A DNA stretch of 64,000 nt from JANJWP01 sp964482035. GTDB taxonomy: Bacteria; Patescibacteriota; Gracilibacteria; BD1-5; UBA2023. This document shows positions 41,494 through 52,447 of the stretch, piece after piece (position 1 is the stretch's first letter; each line of letters opens with the position of its first letter). The stretch is from assembly GCA_964482035.1 (NCBI GenBank), contig CAYZVC010000001.1, positions 372,001 through 436,000 on the forward strand, given 5' to 3'. The notes below the pieces were generated by a model. The model did not search any database, was not told where the DNA came from, and worked only from the letters and a program-made list of their open reading frames with translations. A program made the translations under genes and the position numbers.

Positions 41494-41910
41494 ATGGCAA
41501 AATCCTTTTCCGCCGCACAGAAGCGCTTCGCTATCGCCATGCCTTTGGCAATCGCGTTCGGACTTCTCTGCGTTTTTTTGGCCTCGTCTTCCACCCCGGG
41601 AATTTGGGGTACCGCACTCATGTGGACCATCCTTAGCGACCGCATCCTCATCGGCATGGTCGTCGGTCTCGCAGGGGCTTATTCGATCCATCCGATGTTC
41701 CGTTTCCCGATTCCGGCTTGGTTCCGCGGGACCTGCCTCGGTACGTTCGTTTCCATTCCGTTGGCTTGCGGAGTCCTCGTAATGCCTGCTGCCGGAACCG
41801 ACCCCTGGACGGTATTCTGGCTCACGCTCGCGGCCGGGGCGTTCTACGGCTTCGCCATTGACGTGCTCGCTTCGAAGTTTTGAGGAGAGGGGCCGGAACT
41901 GCTTAAATAA
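41494..41910 (+). CDS. Four-helix membrane protein, function unknown
   Basis: 138 residues, ATG 41494 to TAA 41908, one UGA (ASKFGGEG). Four membrane helices (about 14-32, 38-60, 80-100, 106-126) with very short loops. It starts 13 bases from the divergent polA start, so both promoters overlap. A bidirectional terminator follows. No family recognised. Confidence 0.7.
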
Positions 41911-41915
41911 TCCGA

Positions 41916-41949
41916 TAAAAAAACCGCCCCTTCCGGAGCGGTTTTTTTT
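41916..41949. terminator. Bidirectional intrinsic terminator
   Basis: AAAAAAACCGC / GCGGTTTTTTT stem between the membrane-protein gene and the convergent flippase gene; its T tract includes the flippase stop codon. Confidence 0.85.
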
Positions 41950-43474
41950 ATGCGTACTTCCGTGAGAGCCTTTTCATCGCCAACCCCCCTCCCAAATAAG
42001 GGATTCCGAATGCTGACGCGCTCAATAGGAGCGACGCGAACGTACCGTATTGCGACGCGAATCCGAGTACGGCATAAGAAATTGCGGAACAAACTGCCGA
42101 AAGCGCGACGATGGAAAGCGTAGTGGAAAGGAAGAACCGGTTCTCGGTTACCGACTTCGCGGCATGCGCGGTCATGAAGAGCAACAGGATTTGCGACGCG
42201 AGCGTCACGCAGGCAGAACCGATGAACGAGAAATGCGGAATGACCAAGAGATTTCCCACGAGGTTGGCCACGGCGATGAACGCGTTGATCTTCAGCAGCC
42301 GTTTCTGTTCTCCGCCCGCGATGAGCAGATAGGTGAAGAGCGAAGAGAGGAAGTAGAAGAAAAACACGAACGAGACCACGCGCATGGCATCGGAAGCGTC
42401 GTACCCCGAAGGTCAGGTTACGAGGTAATCGGCGTTCGCGATGAACGTGATGACCGGCTTCGCGGCGATAGCCAGATAGAGGGCGACTCCGGCTCAAAAG
42501 AAGAAAAGTATCCCGTACGCCTTTTTCACGAGGGCTCAGAGTTCCTCGGATTTCTGTTTCATGGCTGCCGTGAAGAGCGGAAGCATCGAATTGAGGAAGA
42601 CCGTTCCGAACATCATCCCGACTTCGACAATCTTCATGGGGACGCCGTAGAGCGCGATGTCCTTATCAGCGACTTCCCGGGGTTCGAGAACGGAAAGGAG
42701 CACGATGTCGACCTTGAAGAACACCACGTTCAGGAAGAGGGCGAGCCCGTAGGGGAGGGAAGCGGAGAGTATGTGTTTGGCGTAGGCTTTGTCGAAAGCG
42801 AATCCCACTTTTTCGACCTTTCGCGAATATACGTAAAGCAACCAGGTCATTACGACGTTCCCGATGAGTCCGCAAAGCATGACCGCTCCGAGCGAGAGCG
42901 CAGGGAAAAGCAGCGGATCGTAGTTTCAGAAAATCGATTGCCCGATTTGCGTCTTCGGGAGCACGAAGGTTACGACCGCGACGATCGAAAGCAGGTTCGC
43001 GAGCTTGCCCATCGTGGTGGAGACGAAGGAAAACTCGGTCTTGAGATACGCCTGAAGGAGCGAGAGGATCGAAGAATTCACGAGCCCGAAGAGCGTGAAA
43101 ACTCCGGCGATGAGGATGCCGACCAGCGCCGGAAGCGTGTCGTACCCAGGGAGGAATGCCGCGAGTCCGAGCGAAAGCGCGACGATCGCCAAACCCATTC
43201 CGGTTCGGATGGATAAGACCGTACCCGCGATGGAGCGGACTTTTTCGGGATCGTCCTTATTGTCGGAGATTTCGCGTACCGTAATCGTGTAGAGCCCCAA
43301 ATCCGCCACTACCGAAAATATCGAGAGGTAGTTGTAGATTTTTGAATACAACCCGTATCCGGCGAGGTCGAGATAGTTCGTCAAAATCTTCACGAGGAAG
43401 ATCGAGATGAGCGCGGTGGAGATTTTCCCTGCTATCTGCGCGGCGGTGTTGAGGTAGACTTTCTTGGTGGCCAT
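41948..43474 (-). CDS. MOP-superfamily polysaccharide flippase (Wzx-like)
   Basis: 508 residues, ATG 43474 to TAA 41948, four UGA codons. About 14 membrane helices. The N-terminus KKVYLNTAAQIAGKISTALI and LTNYLDLAGYGLYSKIYNY match polysaccharide-biosynthesis flippases, which move lipid-linked sugars across the inner membrane. The gene is co-directional with the 43493-44506 envelope gene, only 19 bases apart. Confidence 0.85.
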
Positions 43475-43492
43475 CGGTTCTTTTATCGTTCG

Positions 43493-44506
43493 TTAGTCGA
43501 AATTCGTCAGAGTTTCCTTGCTCCCGTCTTCGAATTCGAGAATAACCGAACCCGTACCGTACGCGTGGAGGTTGGTGACGTTCTTATCGGTGGAATAGAT
43601 GACTTTTCTGTCGCCCGCCGCGCGGTCCGAGAAAACATAGGCGTTCGAAGAGCTTCAGAGGTTGAGAAGGGAAGCCTTGGTTTCGTCTCATTTCTTGACG
43701 AGGGCCACTATCTTGCCGTCAGCCATGGGGACGAAGTCGTCGTAGAGGGCAATTTTTTCGAGGGATTTGCTTTCGCGATCGTAAACGTACGCGCCGTTCT
43801 TGTCGGTGGCGATGAACGATCCCGGCTTCAATCCTTTGTCGACCTTGGTAAGGCCGCTCGGGAAAGACGGATAATCGCGATAACCGTTTTCAAGATCGAA
43901 GAGGGAAGAAGCGCCCCGCGCATCGACCCAGAGGACTCCGCCGTCGCCCAGGACGACGTTCGGTTCGATTCCTGCTTCGCTTTCGAAGAGCGTTCTGTCG
44001 GTCCCTTCTGAAGAACGTTCTACGAGTTTAAAACTCGGCTTCCTGTCGGCGAAATAGTCGTACCCTCGGAATTGTCCGTAGTATTCCCGACCGTTCTCTT
44101 CGGCCCCTTCTTCCGCCATGATGGAGCGTTTCGAACGGAGTTCGGCAACCTTGTCTTTGCGGTCTTCCGAATACGCCGCCGTGGTGACGTCGCGCTCGAG
44201 TTGGACTACGCGGTAGATTTTGTCGGTCGTATGGACGGAAACCGATTCCTCGTGCCTCTTGTATCCTGGGGCTTCCACTCTAAGAACGTAGTCGAACGGG
44301 GGGGCTTTGGATATCAAGCAGTCTCCCTGGCATTCCACGGTGAGCATCTTCGCGTTTCCTTTCATGAGGCTCACGCTCGAAGTTTCCGGTCACCGTACGG
44401 CTACGCGGACCTCCGAAACGTTGCGCACGAAGAAGAAATAGAAGGCGTACCCTATCGCCGAAAACATTCCGAAGAGGACGAGGAGGGCCAATTTGCGGTT
44501 GCTCAT
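43493..44506 (-). CDS. Membrane-anchored PEGA-like / beta-propeller protein
   Basis: 337 residues, ATG 44506 to TAA 43493, three UGA codons. One N-terminal membrane helix (LALLVLFGMFSAIGYAFYFFF), then a PEGA-like beta domain (MLTVECQGDCLISKAPPFDY, LRVEAPGYKRHEESVSV) and repeats of short beta segments (VLGDGGVLWVDARG, SFIATDKNGAYVYDRES) like a partial propeller. Likely faces outside. Divergent from holB, convergent-side neighbour is the flippase. Function unknown. Confidence 0.75.
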
Positions 44507-44585
44507 TTGAGAAAAAGAAAATTCCGCATTCCGGTGGAATCGGTATACTCGGGGCGAACTATACGGAATACGCACCCGTTTGCAA

Positions 44586-45380
44586 ATGCCCCCAGAGCTC
44601 AAAGAGACCGTCTCCCGCTACCTCGACCAGACGCCGGTTCCCCCGGTAATCTGTTCGGATTTTTCAGCATTCGACGCCATCGCCGAAATTACCGGATTCC
44701 GCGTTTCGACCAGGGAAGAACTTTTCGAATCCCCTTTGTCCGAAATCATCACGTTCGAGGCTACGGTAAAATTCTGAAAAACGGCACTTAGCCAACGGGA
44801 GGCCGAGGAAATGTTCCGCAAAGGCGAAAAACGGCGCGAGCCCACGTATTCCATCGAAGACGTCCGCACCATCATCGCCAAGTCTTCCCTCACGGGGCAA
44901 GGTATGGACCGCAAGACCGTCGTGATCTTCGATGCCGACCGCCTCAATCTCGAGGCGGCTAACGCGCTTCTTAAAACCTTGGAAGACGTGCCGCGCGGCA
45001 CGCTGTTCCTATTGACGGTCCAATCCCGTTCGAGGATGCTCGACACTGTCCTTTCGCGTTGCCTGTTCGCCGATTCCAACGAAACCGCGCTCCAGCCCGA
45101 CCTACAGACGGTAGAATCGGTAGAGGATTTTCTTAAAGGCGAATTCGCCCCGCTCATTTCCTTTTCGGCGAAGAAAAAGCCGGAGCGGTCGAAATGCTTG
45201 GCGGTTCTCGCTTGTTTTTGAAAGGCTGCGGCACAATGAAAAATCCGCGACGAAGAAGCGGTTTCCATCATTGCCGAAGCCTATGCGACTATCGCGACCA
45301 CCAACGTCACGCCGTATTACGAACTCGACCGCGCGCTCTTCGCGATTGCGGAATGACTCGAGAGGATGAAGAAGAGGTAA
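44586..45380 (+). CDS. holB: DNA polymerase III delta' subunit-like clamp-loader protein
   Basis: 264 residues, ATG 44586 to TAA 45378, four UGA codons. Diagnostic clamp-loader segment VVIFDADRLNLEAANALLKTLEDVP then TLFLLTVQSRSRMLDTVLSRC. There is no Walker A P-loop, as is usual in delta', which lacks ATPase activity; the N-terminal module is also shorter than in E. coli. It acts as the stator in loading the sliding clamp. Divergent from the PEGA gene. Confidence 0.85.
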
Positions 45381-45383
45381 CCA

Positions 45384-45418
45384 AAACAAAGCGCCGGAAC
45401 GAACCGGCGCTTTGTTTA
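45384..45418. terminator. Bidirectional intrinsic terminator
   Basis: AAACAAAGCGCCGG / CCGGCGCTTTGTTT, 14-bp stem with a five-base loop between convergent holB and mscS. Confidence 0.95.
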
Positions 45419-46249
45419 TTTTGAATAGATTTTGGATATATTTTCCAATACCTTTGATTTCGCCTCGTCGAGTTTGTCCGCCGGGCATTCGAGACGTACG
45501 GCGACTTTGGTTTCCTGTGCTCAGATTTCCGTTACCGAAACCTTCGTTTTCACTTCGGCCAACCCTTTTCAGAGATTCGATACGGCCTTGGAGAACGCGT
45601 CGAGCCCGATTGCGGTAGGGAAGGACGCGGGTATGTCGGAAGTCTTAAACGCGGACTCCGAAAGGTTCTCGATGGGTTCGGCAGTGAGGTATTTATTCGG
45701 CATGAACACCGTATGGCCGTTCTTATCGGTTATGCGGGTGTACGAGAGGGTGATTTCTTCGACCGTGCCTTCGAAGCCCTTGATGCGGATGCGGTCGTGG
45801 ATCTTGAAGAAGTGCCCGAAGATGAGCGAAAGGCTGCCGAACAGGTTGGAGGCGAGTTCTTTGGACGCGAGCGCGAACACCAAACCTCAGATTCCTGCCC
45901 CGGTCAGCAAAGCGCTGACGTTTACGCCGATGAGCGAGAGGATGAACACGGTGCCGAACCCCCAGATGACCACGGTAGCGGCGTATTTGAGGAGAGGGAG
46001 GAGCTTCTTGGCGAGCGGGCTCGATTTGAGGACCTTGGAGAAAGTCTTATCGAGCACGACGACCGCGACCACGTTCGCCAACCAGAGGCCCGTAAGACCG
46101 GTGATGACGGACAGTGCCTTATCGGCTACCGCGAAGTATTTATCGGCGAACGGAGCGACTCAGACGAGCAACTTCCAGCCGATGGCTCGAACGAATGCGT
46201 GCAACGCGGCAGCTACGGCGAAGCTTGCTACGGGGGCGAACAATCTCAT
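45416..46249 (-). CDS. mscS: Small-conductance mechanosensitive channel (MscS family)
   Basis: 277 residues, ATG 46249 to TAA 45416. Three membrane helices, the pore helix TM3 (LTGAGIGGLVFALASKELA, one Gly is UGA) and the beta domain GHFFKIHDRIRIKGFEGTVE, then NGHTVFMPNKYL, matching the MscS IPN motif. It opens under membrane tension and releases solutes in osmotic downshift. Convergent with holB; the tRNA-Lys gene lies upstream on the other strand. Confidence 0.92.
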
Positions 46250-46375
46250 ATGGATGCGGAAAAAATACCCGTGGATGATACCCTTCGGGAAAAAAATCGC
46301 AAAATCGTTTGCATTTCTTTTTTGGTCGGATATATTTGCGCTCGCTTTCGGGGCTCGACCCCCGCAAGTTACCAT

Positions 46376-46452
46376 GGATTGGTAGCTCAGTTGGTTAGAG
46401 CAGGGGCCTCTTAAGCCCAAGGTCGAGGGTTCAAGTCCCTCCCGATCCACCA
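46376..46452 (+). tRNA. tRNA-Lys (anticodon CTT)
   Basis: 77 nt. Acceptor GGATTGG / CCGATCC, D-arm GCTC..GAGC, anticodon loop CTCTTAA giving CUU for AAG codons, T-arm GAGGGTTCAAGTCCCTC, discriminator A and encoded CCA. The first anticodon-stem pair is a G-A mismatch. An intrinsic terminator follows ten bases later. Confidence 0.92.
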
Positions 46453-46461
46453 TTGAATGCC

Positions 46462-46496
46462 AAAAGACTCCTCCGGAAACGGGGGAGTTTTTATTT
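46462..46496 (+). terminator. Intrinsic terminator after tRNA-Lys
   Basis: ACTCCTCCG / CGGGGGAGT stem with GAAA loop, then TTTTTATTT. Confidence 0.85.
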
Positions 46497-46559
46497 CCGA
46501 ATTTGATAGCGCGTATGTTGTAATAAAATCCATGAAATCTTCTTCGAACAGCCTTTCTT

Positions 46560-47072
46560 ATGAAAATCTACGTTACCGGACCAGCGTGATCGTGAAAATC
46601 CACTATCGCCAATAGGCTCGCCATCCATTTCAATCTCCCAGTTACGCACCTTGACGAACTTCTTTGGAACGAAGATTGGATGGAGAATCCGTCATACGGT
46701 GAGCTTCAGCGAAAGGCGATTTCCAATGCAAATTGGATTATCGAATGACCGAGTTGCTCTATCGTGAAATCCATGCCCGAGGTCGACTTGGTCGTCATTC
46801 TCGATACCTCTCCAATGTGAAACGTTTGGAGGATGATTTCGAGGAGACTGAAATCGTTAATCGGAGTTGAAAAGCGAATTTGAATTTCCTTGCCAGACTC
46901 GATCAGCCTCGATTTCATTAAAAGAACTCTGATTTGGAGAAAGAGGCAGTTGCCCAGGCTTATGAGAAGCATCGGGGAAAGCTGATTGGGCGAGAAGGTT
47001 TTGATCGTGCGTAATCCATCCGATTGATTCGATTGCGTCGTGACAAGAGCCCTTCATATGAGTAGGGTGTAA
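46560..47072 (+). CDS. P-loop kinase of topology-modulation/adenylate-kinase type
   Basis: 170 residues, ATG 46560 to TAA 47070, about eight UGA codons. Walker A GPAGSGKST at 7-15 has UGA at both Gly10 and Gly12, which fixes UGA as Gly. Then LPVTHLDELLWNEDW and NANWIIEGPSCSIV, as in FlaR/topology-modulation kinases. Strongly AT-rich compared with the window average, so probably acquired, yet already full of UGA. It precedes the M3 peptidase gene by 79 bases. Confidence 0.8.
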
Positions 47073-47151
47073 GAGAATTATGCGAAAGCATGCTTTGACA
47101 TTCAATCATACGTAGTTATGGTAACTCCATTACCATTTCTGAACGGCACGA

Positions 47152-49365
47152 ATGCTGGATTTCGCACAGAACAGGCTTTGAGATTCCACGCCCCAATCCG
47201 ACAACGTTTCCGTCTCTCCCGATATCTCCAACCGGGTCTCCTCGGCGCTTGGGAGAAAAGTCGGGTATTTAGACTTCTGCCAGCGTCTTGAAAAGATCTT
47301 GGAAACCCCTGGGATTCCGGATTTTTCGTTCTTTGTCGCCGAAGGGAACGCGAAGTTCCTTTCCCGATTTCTTCGCGAAGAACTCGAACACGAAAAGGCC
47401 TGGTATAACAAGCTCATTAAGAAGGACCTGAAAACCGTACGCTACCGCGATCTCAGTTCGGATTCGAACCTCGATACCGTCTGGGGGTTCCTTACGTACG
47501 TACAACAATCTTCTTCGACCGACGAGCTCGACGCGGTCATCGACGGATTTCGCGAAGAATACGCGAACTTCACTTCGACCATATCCATCGACCGTGACCA
47601 TTACCGCATCCTGAAACGCGTAGTGGACGACCCGGAAATACCCGAAGACGAGCGTCTTTCGCTCCGCAAAGGCATCCGCGAAATGGAAAAACAGGGCGTC
47701 CACCTCCATCCCGAGAACAAGCGCAAACTCTCCGAACTCTACGAATCGCTCGCCGTCGCCTGCAGAAAATACGACGAAACCCTCGGTGATGCCGAAGACG
47801 CCTTCGAATTCGTAGTCGACGACGAATCCGACATTGCCGAAATGCCCGAAAGCATTCGGGAAATGGCGAGGACCGCCGCGGAAGAGGAAGGTCTCGAGGG
47901 TTACCTTTTCGGATGCGATCCCGATTCGCACGACGCGCTTTTGAAATACTGTTCCAACCGCGCCGTTCGTGAAGAGTATTTCAGGCTTACCGCTTCCATA
48001 GCTTCGGAAGGGGATTTCGACAATCGGGAAAACGCACTCGAAATCGTTCGCATCCAATCGAAAATCGCGGCGGTACTCGGGTATCCCGACGCTTCGTCCA
48101 TGCTGCTTTCGGACACTATGGCGAAAACGCGCGAATGAGTGCGGAGTTTCTTAAGCCCGCAAAAGGACGCGGTTCGGAAAATCGCTCTGGAGGAAATCGA
48201 ATCGCTTCGAAAATTTTCGTGACTCGAAAAAATCGAACGCTGGGATGTGGCCTATTTCGCACGCCGCCAATTCGAAGAATTGAGCCAATGAATTACCGAA
48301 GAGGAATTTCTCCCGTATTTCAATTTCGACCGCGTGCTCGCGGGGGCCATCGAAGCGGCCGATAACGCCTTCGGCGTGAAGTTCGTCGCCATGGACGCGA
48401 AGGGGGCAAAGAATGGCGTCCGGCATTTTTCCATCGAAAAAGACGGAAGGGAAATCGGTTACCTCGTATTCGACCCGTTCGATCGGGAAGGAAAGATGGG
48501 CGGATCATCCGCGACGGTCGTCCGGGAGAAGGGCGCGTATTTCGACGTTCCGAAATCCGTACCGAAACCGAAGCCGACCGGAAAACTTCAGAAGAAGCAG
48601 GTCGTTACCGAATCGACCGAAGGAGAAAAACGTTTCGTATTGCCCGTTTGCGCCATCAGTTGCGATTTTCAGATGGGGGAATCGGGAGCCGAACATTTTT
48701 CCATAGAATCCGCGCTGACGGTATTCCATGAAATCGGGCACGTCATCCATTTTCTCGCGGAAGATTCCGAACTCCCCGAGAATTCCTGATTCTATACCGA
48801 GGCCGACTTCATCGAGATTCCTTCCCAGCTCTTCGAAAAGTGGCTTTCGTCGCCCATGATGATGGAAAAGCACCTCGTCGACAACGAATGAAACGCCATC
48901 GACCGCGAAAGGTTCTCAAAGTACCTTGCCCTCAAGAAAGGCTTTCATGCCGCGAGGAGTTTCCTTATGGACGTGGCCGTCATCGAAGCTGACCTCGATA
49001 TCTATTCGGCACCGGTCCCCGCGGATTACGACGAACTCAAAAGCCGGTTCCAATCCGCCATCCGTCGCGAATCCGTCACTGGCTGTGAAGATTGGGCGCA
49101 CTATCCCACTTGGTTCTCGCACATTTTCTCGGGAATGTATTCGTCGGTATATTCTTCGTACCTTCTCGGGGACTTCGCAGTGGAAGACCTCTTCGAACGA
49201 CTGCGTAACGCGGCGAAATCAAACCCGAAAGCAAGCAAGGATTTCTACGACCGCGTTCTCAAGCCGGGAAACAAAGTCGAAGGCGAAGAAATACTGCGTT
49301 CGTACCTCTGAAGGCCGGCAAATCCGGAAGCGTACTTGAAAAACAGTGGAATACTCATTAATTAG
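47152..49365 (+). CDS. M3-family oligopeptidase (PepF/thimet type)
   Basis: 737 residues from ATG 47152 to TAG 49363; the upstream frame has a TAA 42 bases before this start. Catalytic HExxH is H526-EIG-H530 in VFHEIGHVIHFL, with the third ligand in FIEIPSQLFEKW. The N-terminal 450 residues form the helical lid domain. Six UGA codons break the standard reading into five pieces. It degrades peptides of about 5-20 residues in the cytoplasm. No signal peptide. Confidence 0.92.
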
Positions 49366-49373
49366 GCGGAAAA

Positions 49374-50156
49374 ATGTCCATGATTAGGCCAGATGAAAAT
49401 ATATCGGATGGCATGAATCCCGTCGTTCCACCGACCGCTTCGCAGCTATTGGAAATCGAGGCGGAAAATTTTTCCCGTGCGGCATCCGAATGAAAAGAAT
49501 CCGCGGATCTCGTACGAAGGGCGTCCAAAGCCGTAAGGAAACTTTTATGATTGGTCGACGACGAATCCCTTGAAAAGGTTCGCGTCCAGGCCGAAGGAGT
49601 GAAAGCGGTTTTGAAAACCGAAACCGAATCAGGCAACCGTTTTTCCCGCGAGAACTGCGAAAAATCCAACTCGAACTGCGGTTCTTGCTGATCGACGGGC
49701 AAACTTATCGTGAACAAACTCGGGAAACGAACTTCGACCGAATCGGTATACACGGGAACGAAGATGCGTTTGGTTACCATCGTCAAGGGCATTCCGATAT
49801 ACGCTCCGGAAGACACGTACGAAGACCGCGACAGGACCGACCCGCTCCATATCCTCCACTGCAATGCCTGCGGGAATGAATGGGAAAAGAAATCGCCCCA
49901 TTACGGATCCTACCGGTGAGCGCTCGAAGACTATCTCGATTACGTCCGGTATTCCGCCACGGCCACGGCGAAGGGGGAGTCGGACTCGCATTGGTTGACC
50001 GAACACGCACTTAAGCGCTTGAAATCGAAATCCTGATGAGAACTGCCGTACGTTGAGACCGTCACTCTCCTCGCGAAAGAAATCCGGTACGACAAATTCG
50101 GCATGGCCGACAGGCGCGGTTTGAAGAAATTCTTAAAGTCCGTTCTGGACGAATAG
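49374..50156 (+). CDS. Cys-rich soluble protein, function unknown
   Basis: 260 residues, ATG 49374 to TAG 50154, eight UGA codons including a UGA-UGA pair. Helical N-terminus (ASQLLEIEAENFSRAASEG), a Cys cluster (NCEKSNSNCGSCG), a beta segment (MRLVTIVKGIPIYAPE) and a zinc-ribbon-like LHCNACGNEWEKKS, then a helical tail. Possibly nucleic-acid binding by its zinc-ribbon character. Eight bases after the M3 gene and 12 before the phosphatase gene, so in one operon. Confidence 0.65.
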
Positions 50157-50168
50157 CCCATTCCGAGC

Positions 50169-50603
50169 ATGTTCGACGTTCTCTATGTCTGTTCCGCTAA
50201 CGTAGGCAGAAGCCAGATGGCGGAAGCCCTGCACGAAATGGCGTTTCCGGGTTCTTCGTGTCGAAGCGCGGCGCTCATCGAAGACCGAAGGGCGAAATAT
50301 GCCGACGGGCTTCCCAAGGGCGTTTTAATGACTCTTTCGGAGCGCTGACTCGACGCCTCGAAAAAACGCCCGAAGCTCATGACCCGCGAACTTTGCGACG
50401 ATGCCGAGCGTATCGTGCTGCTTCTTGAGCCGGCTTGAATGACGTCGGAATTCGAAATCGACGGGACCGACGCCGTTGAATTTCTGATTGTCCGTTATTC
50501 AGATAAGCTCCGAATTCGTCCGGTACCCGATCCCTTCGGACAATCTGAATCCTCGATAAACCGGATTTTGGAAGACGTGGAAGCGGCAATTCGTTCGCTA
50601 TAA
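50169..50603 (+). CDS. Low-molecular-weight protein-tyrosine phosphatase-like
   Basis: 144 residues, ATG 50169 to TAA 50601, two UGA codons. The P-loop C8-SANVG-R14-S matches the CX5R(S/T) motif, directly after the first strand FDVLYV as in LMW phosphatases and arsenate reductases; VPDPFGQSE near the end is the DPF general-acid loop. It could dephosphorylate tyrosine in envelope-sugar regulation, or reduce arsenate; the Cys pattern favours phosphatase. Confidence 0.85.
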
Positions 50604-50634
50604 AAAAACCTCCGGGAATCCCGGAGGTTTTTTC
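50602..50634. terminator. Bidirectional intrinsic terminator
   Basis: AAAAAACCTCCGGG / CCCGGAGGTTTTTT stem between convergent phosphatase and Kazal genes. Confidence 0.9.
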
Positions 50635-51114
50635 TTAGTACTTCAGAGAATTCTGGATGATTCCACGTACGAATATGTAGAACGTCACGCGTTCTTTCTG
50701 TACCTGTGGCGCGATACGGGAGAGCTTTACCATCTCGATGCGTTTTTCGATGGATTCGAGCGCCTTCTCCCGCGCTTCTTCGGAATAGCTCGAAACCTTT
50801 GCGGATACCGCTTTTCCGGCTACGCGCTTCAGTCGGGCGTACTGCGAGTAGTCCACGTACGTATCGCATTCTCCGGCGTAGGCGACGGCGTTCTTTCCTG
50901 CGGTACAGGCGTTGCCGTAGGTCGTACCGTTGATTCCGCATACGGGAGCGTATTCCATAGTGCACATCATGGGTTCGTCGACCGGTACGGCGGTAATCGG
51001 CGTGGTGACCATGATATCGGTAAGGTTTACGACCGGTTCGACGGCCTCCTCCGCGAAGGAAACGAGAGGGAAGAGCGCTACGGTTGCCATTGCGGCCATT
51101 GCGAATGCTTTCAT
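50635..51114 (-). CDS. Secreted Kazal-type protease-inhibitor protein
   Basis: 159 residues. Signal peptide after ATG 51114 (MAAMATVALFPLVSFAEE), then a Kazal domain: CTMEYAPVCGINGTTYGNAC and AYAGEC, with the Y-x-x-VCG-x-NGxTYxNxC core. The C-terminal half is a charged helical region (YSEEAREKALESIEKRIEMV). Kazal domains inhibit serine proteases by occupying the active site; target here is unknown. No UGA, TAA stop; no Shine-Dalgarno. Confidence 0.85.
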   Translation of the reverse strand: MKAFAMAAMATVALFPLVSFAEEAVEPVVNLTDIMVTTPITAVPVDEPMMCTMEYAPVCGINGTTYGNACTAGKNAVAYAGECDTYVDYSQYARLKRVAGKAVSAKVSSYSEEAREKALESIEKRIEMVKLSRIAPQVQKERVTFYIFVRGIIQNSLKY

Positions 51115-51222
51115 GAGAGGATGATTTACGGATAAGCGTTCGAAAATTATGACGGATGATAGCATTTTTCGTGACAAAAGAAATCGGCGAATTTCGAATT
51201 TCCGCTTTCCAGGGATTTCGAA

Positions 51223-52380
51223 ATGCCGTACCATTTCCGCGTAACCGCATTTCGAATGCTCAAACCGCTTTTTCGGGAATTGAAACACGTTTTCAAGCTT
51301 CTCGCCCTCGCCGTTGCCACGTTGGTCGCATCCTTCTACGTTCTCCTTTGAGCATATCTCGCCTACGCTCGGATTTCGTACGAGCTGGATTCGGAACGTC
51401 CTTTGACTTCGCAGCAGATCGACGTCCTCGAAAACCGTATCGAAAAACGCTTGGAAGCGGGGGATTACGGAATGGTCGAACACGCGCTCTGGGTGGACTT
51501 GTTCGCTCAATCGTTTTACGCCTACGGCAGGGTGAACCGCTACGAACGCCATCCTACCGAAGAGTCGAGAACGGCGTTGGTAAAGGTTCTCGAACGTACC
51601 TACGCGAACATCGATTCGGTACAGAAATCCACCATGAGGAACGTTTGACCCACGCACGTGGAGGGTGGAATCATTTTCCAATGACACCGCTTGCACGTAC
51701 TCGCGCTTTTGGCGAAATATCGATGAGACGAAGCGTCGAAGAAGCTTCTTTTCGAAGACGTCGACGAATTGGCACGGTTTCTCTCCATAGCCCCCAAGCA
51801 TACAGAAGAAAGCTATCCCGGATGGGCGTGGTGGGTGGATAACGCGGACGCCTACGCGGCGATCGCGTTGGCGGACCGTCTGTCATGAAACCCCAAGCAC
51901 GCGAAACTCATCTCGGACTGGATAGCGGAAATCCGAGCGAGTCGCGACGCTACCGGCAACGTTCTCGCCGAAGCCTACGGTCCGTACGTTCCAGAGAACC
52001 AGTCGAGATCTTCCGCGAGCGCCTTGATGCTGCCGTATTTCCTACTTCTCGAACCCGCATTCGCGAAGGAACAGATTTCCGCAATTGATACGGGATTCTC
52101 GTCTTCGCTCATGGGGATGCCCGTGTTTTCGGAGGTTCCCGTAGGCCAGGAGTTCATCAACAGCGTGCTAACCTGACCGGTCATCCTCTGAGCGAGCAGC
52201 GCGTGAACCATGCTCTCCCTCGCAGCCTACAATTCTATGGGAATGGCCGAAAAATCGAAAGCGATGGAAAGGACGGTGAGGGCGGCGTTTTTATACGATG
52301 CGGAGGAAGGTTCCGTTTTCTTCGACGTTTCCACCCTGCTTGACAGCACGCTCTATTGGTCGCTGTCATTCCGTGGGTAG
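51223..52380 (+). CDS. Membrane-anchored helical toroid-like protein
   Basis: 385 residues, ATG 51223 to TAG 52378, nine UGA codons. One N-terminal membrane helix (KLLALAVATLVASFYVLLGAY), then an all-helical exterior domain with repeated aromatic motifs (PTHVEGGIIFQGHRLHVLAL, YPGWAWWVDNADAYAAIALA, EAYGPYVPENQSRSSASALM). The pattern resembles alpha/alpha-toroid glycan enzymes such as linalool-dehydratase/glycosidase-like folds, but no catalytic residue set is certain. Function unknown. Confidence 0.6.
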
Positions 52381-52447
52381 GCGACTTTTTGACTCGATTA
52401 AAACGCGTCGCCGCGTAGAATCGGCGCATTAGCCAGAACTTCGCAGA

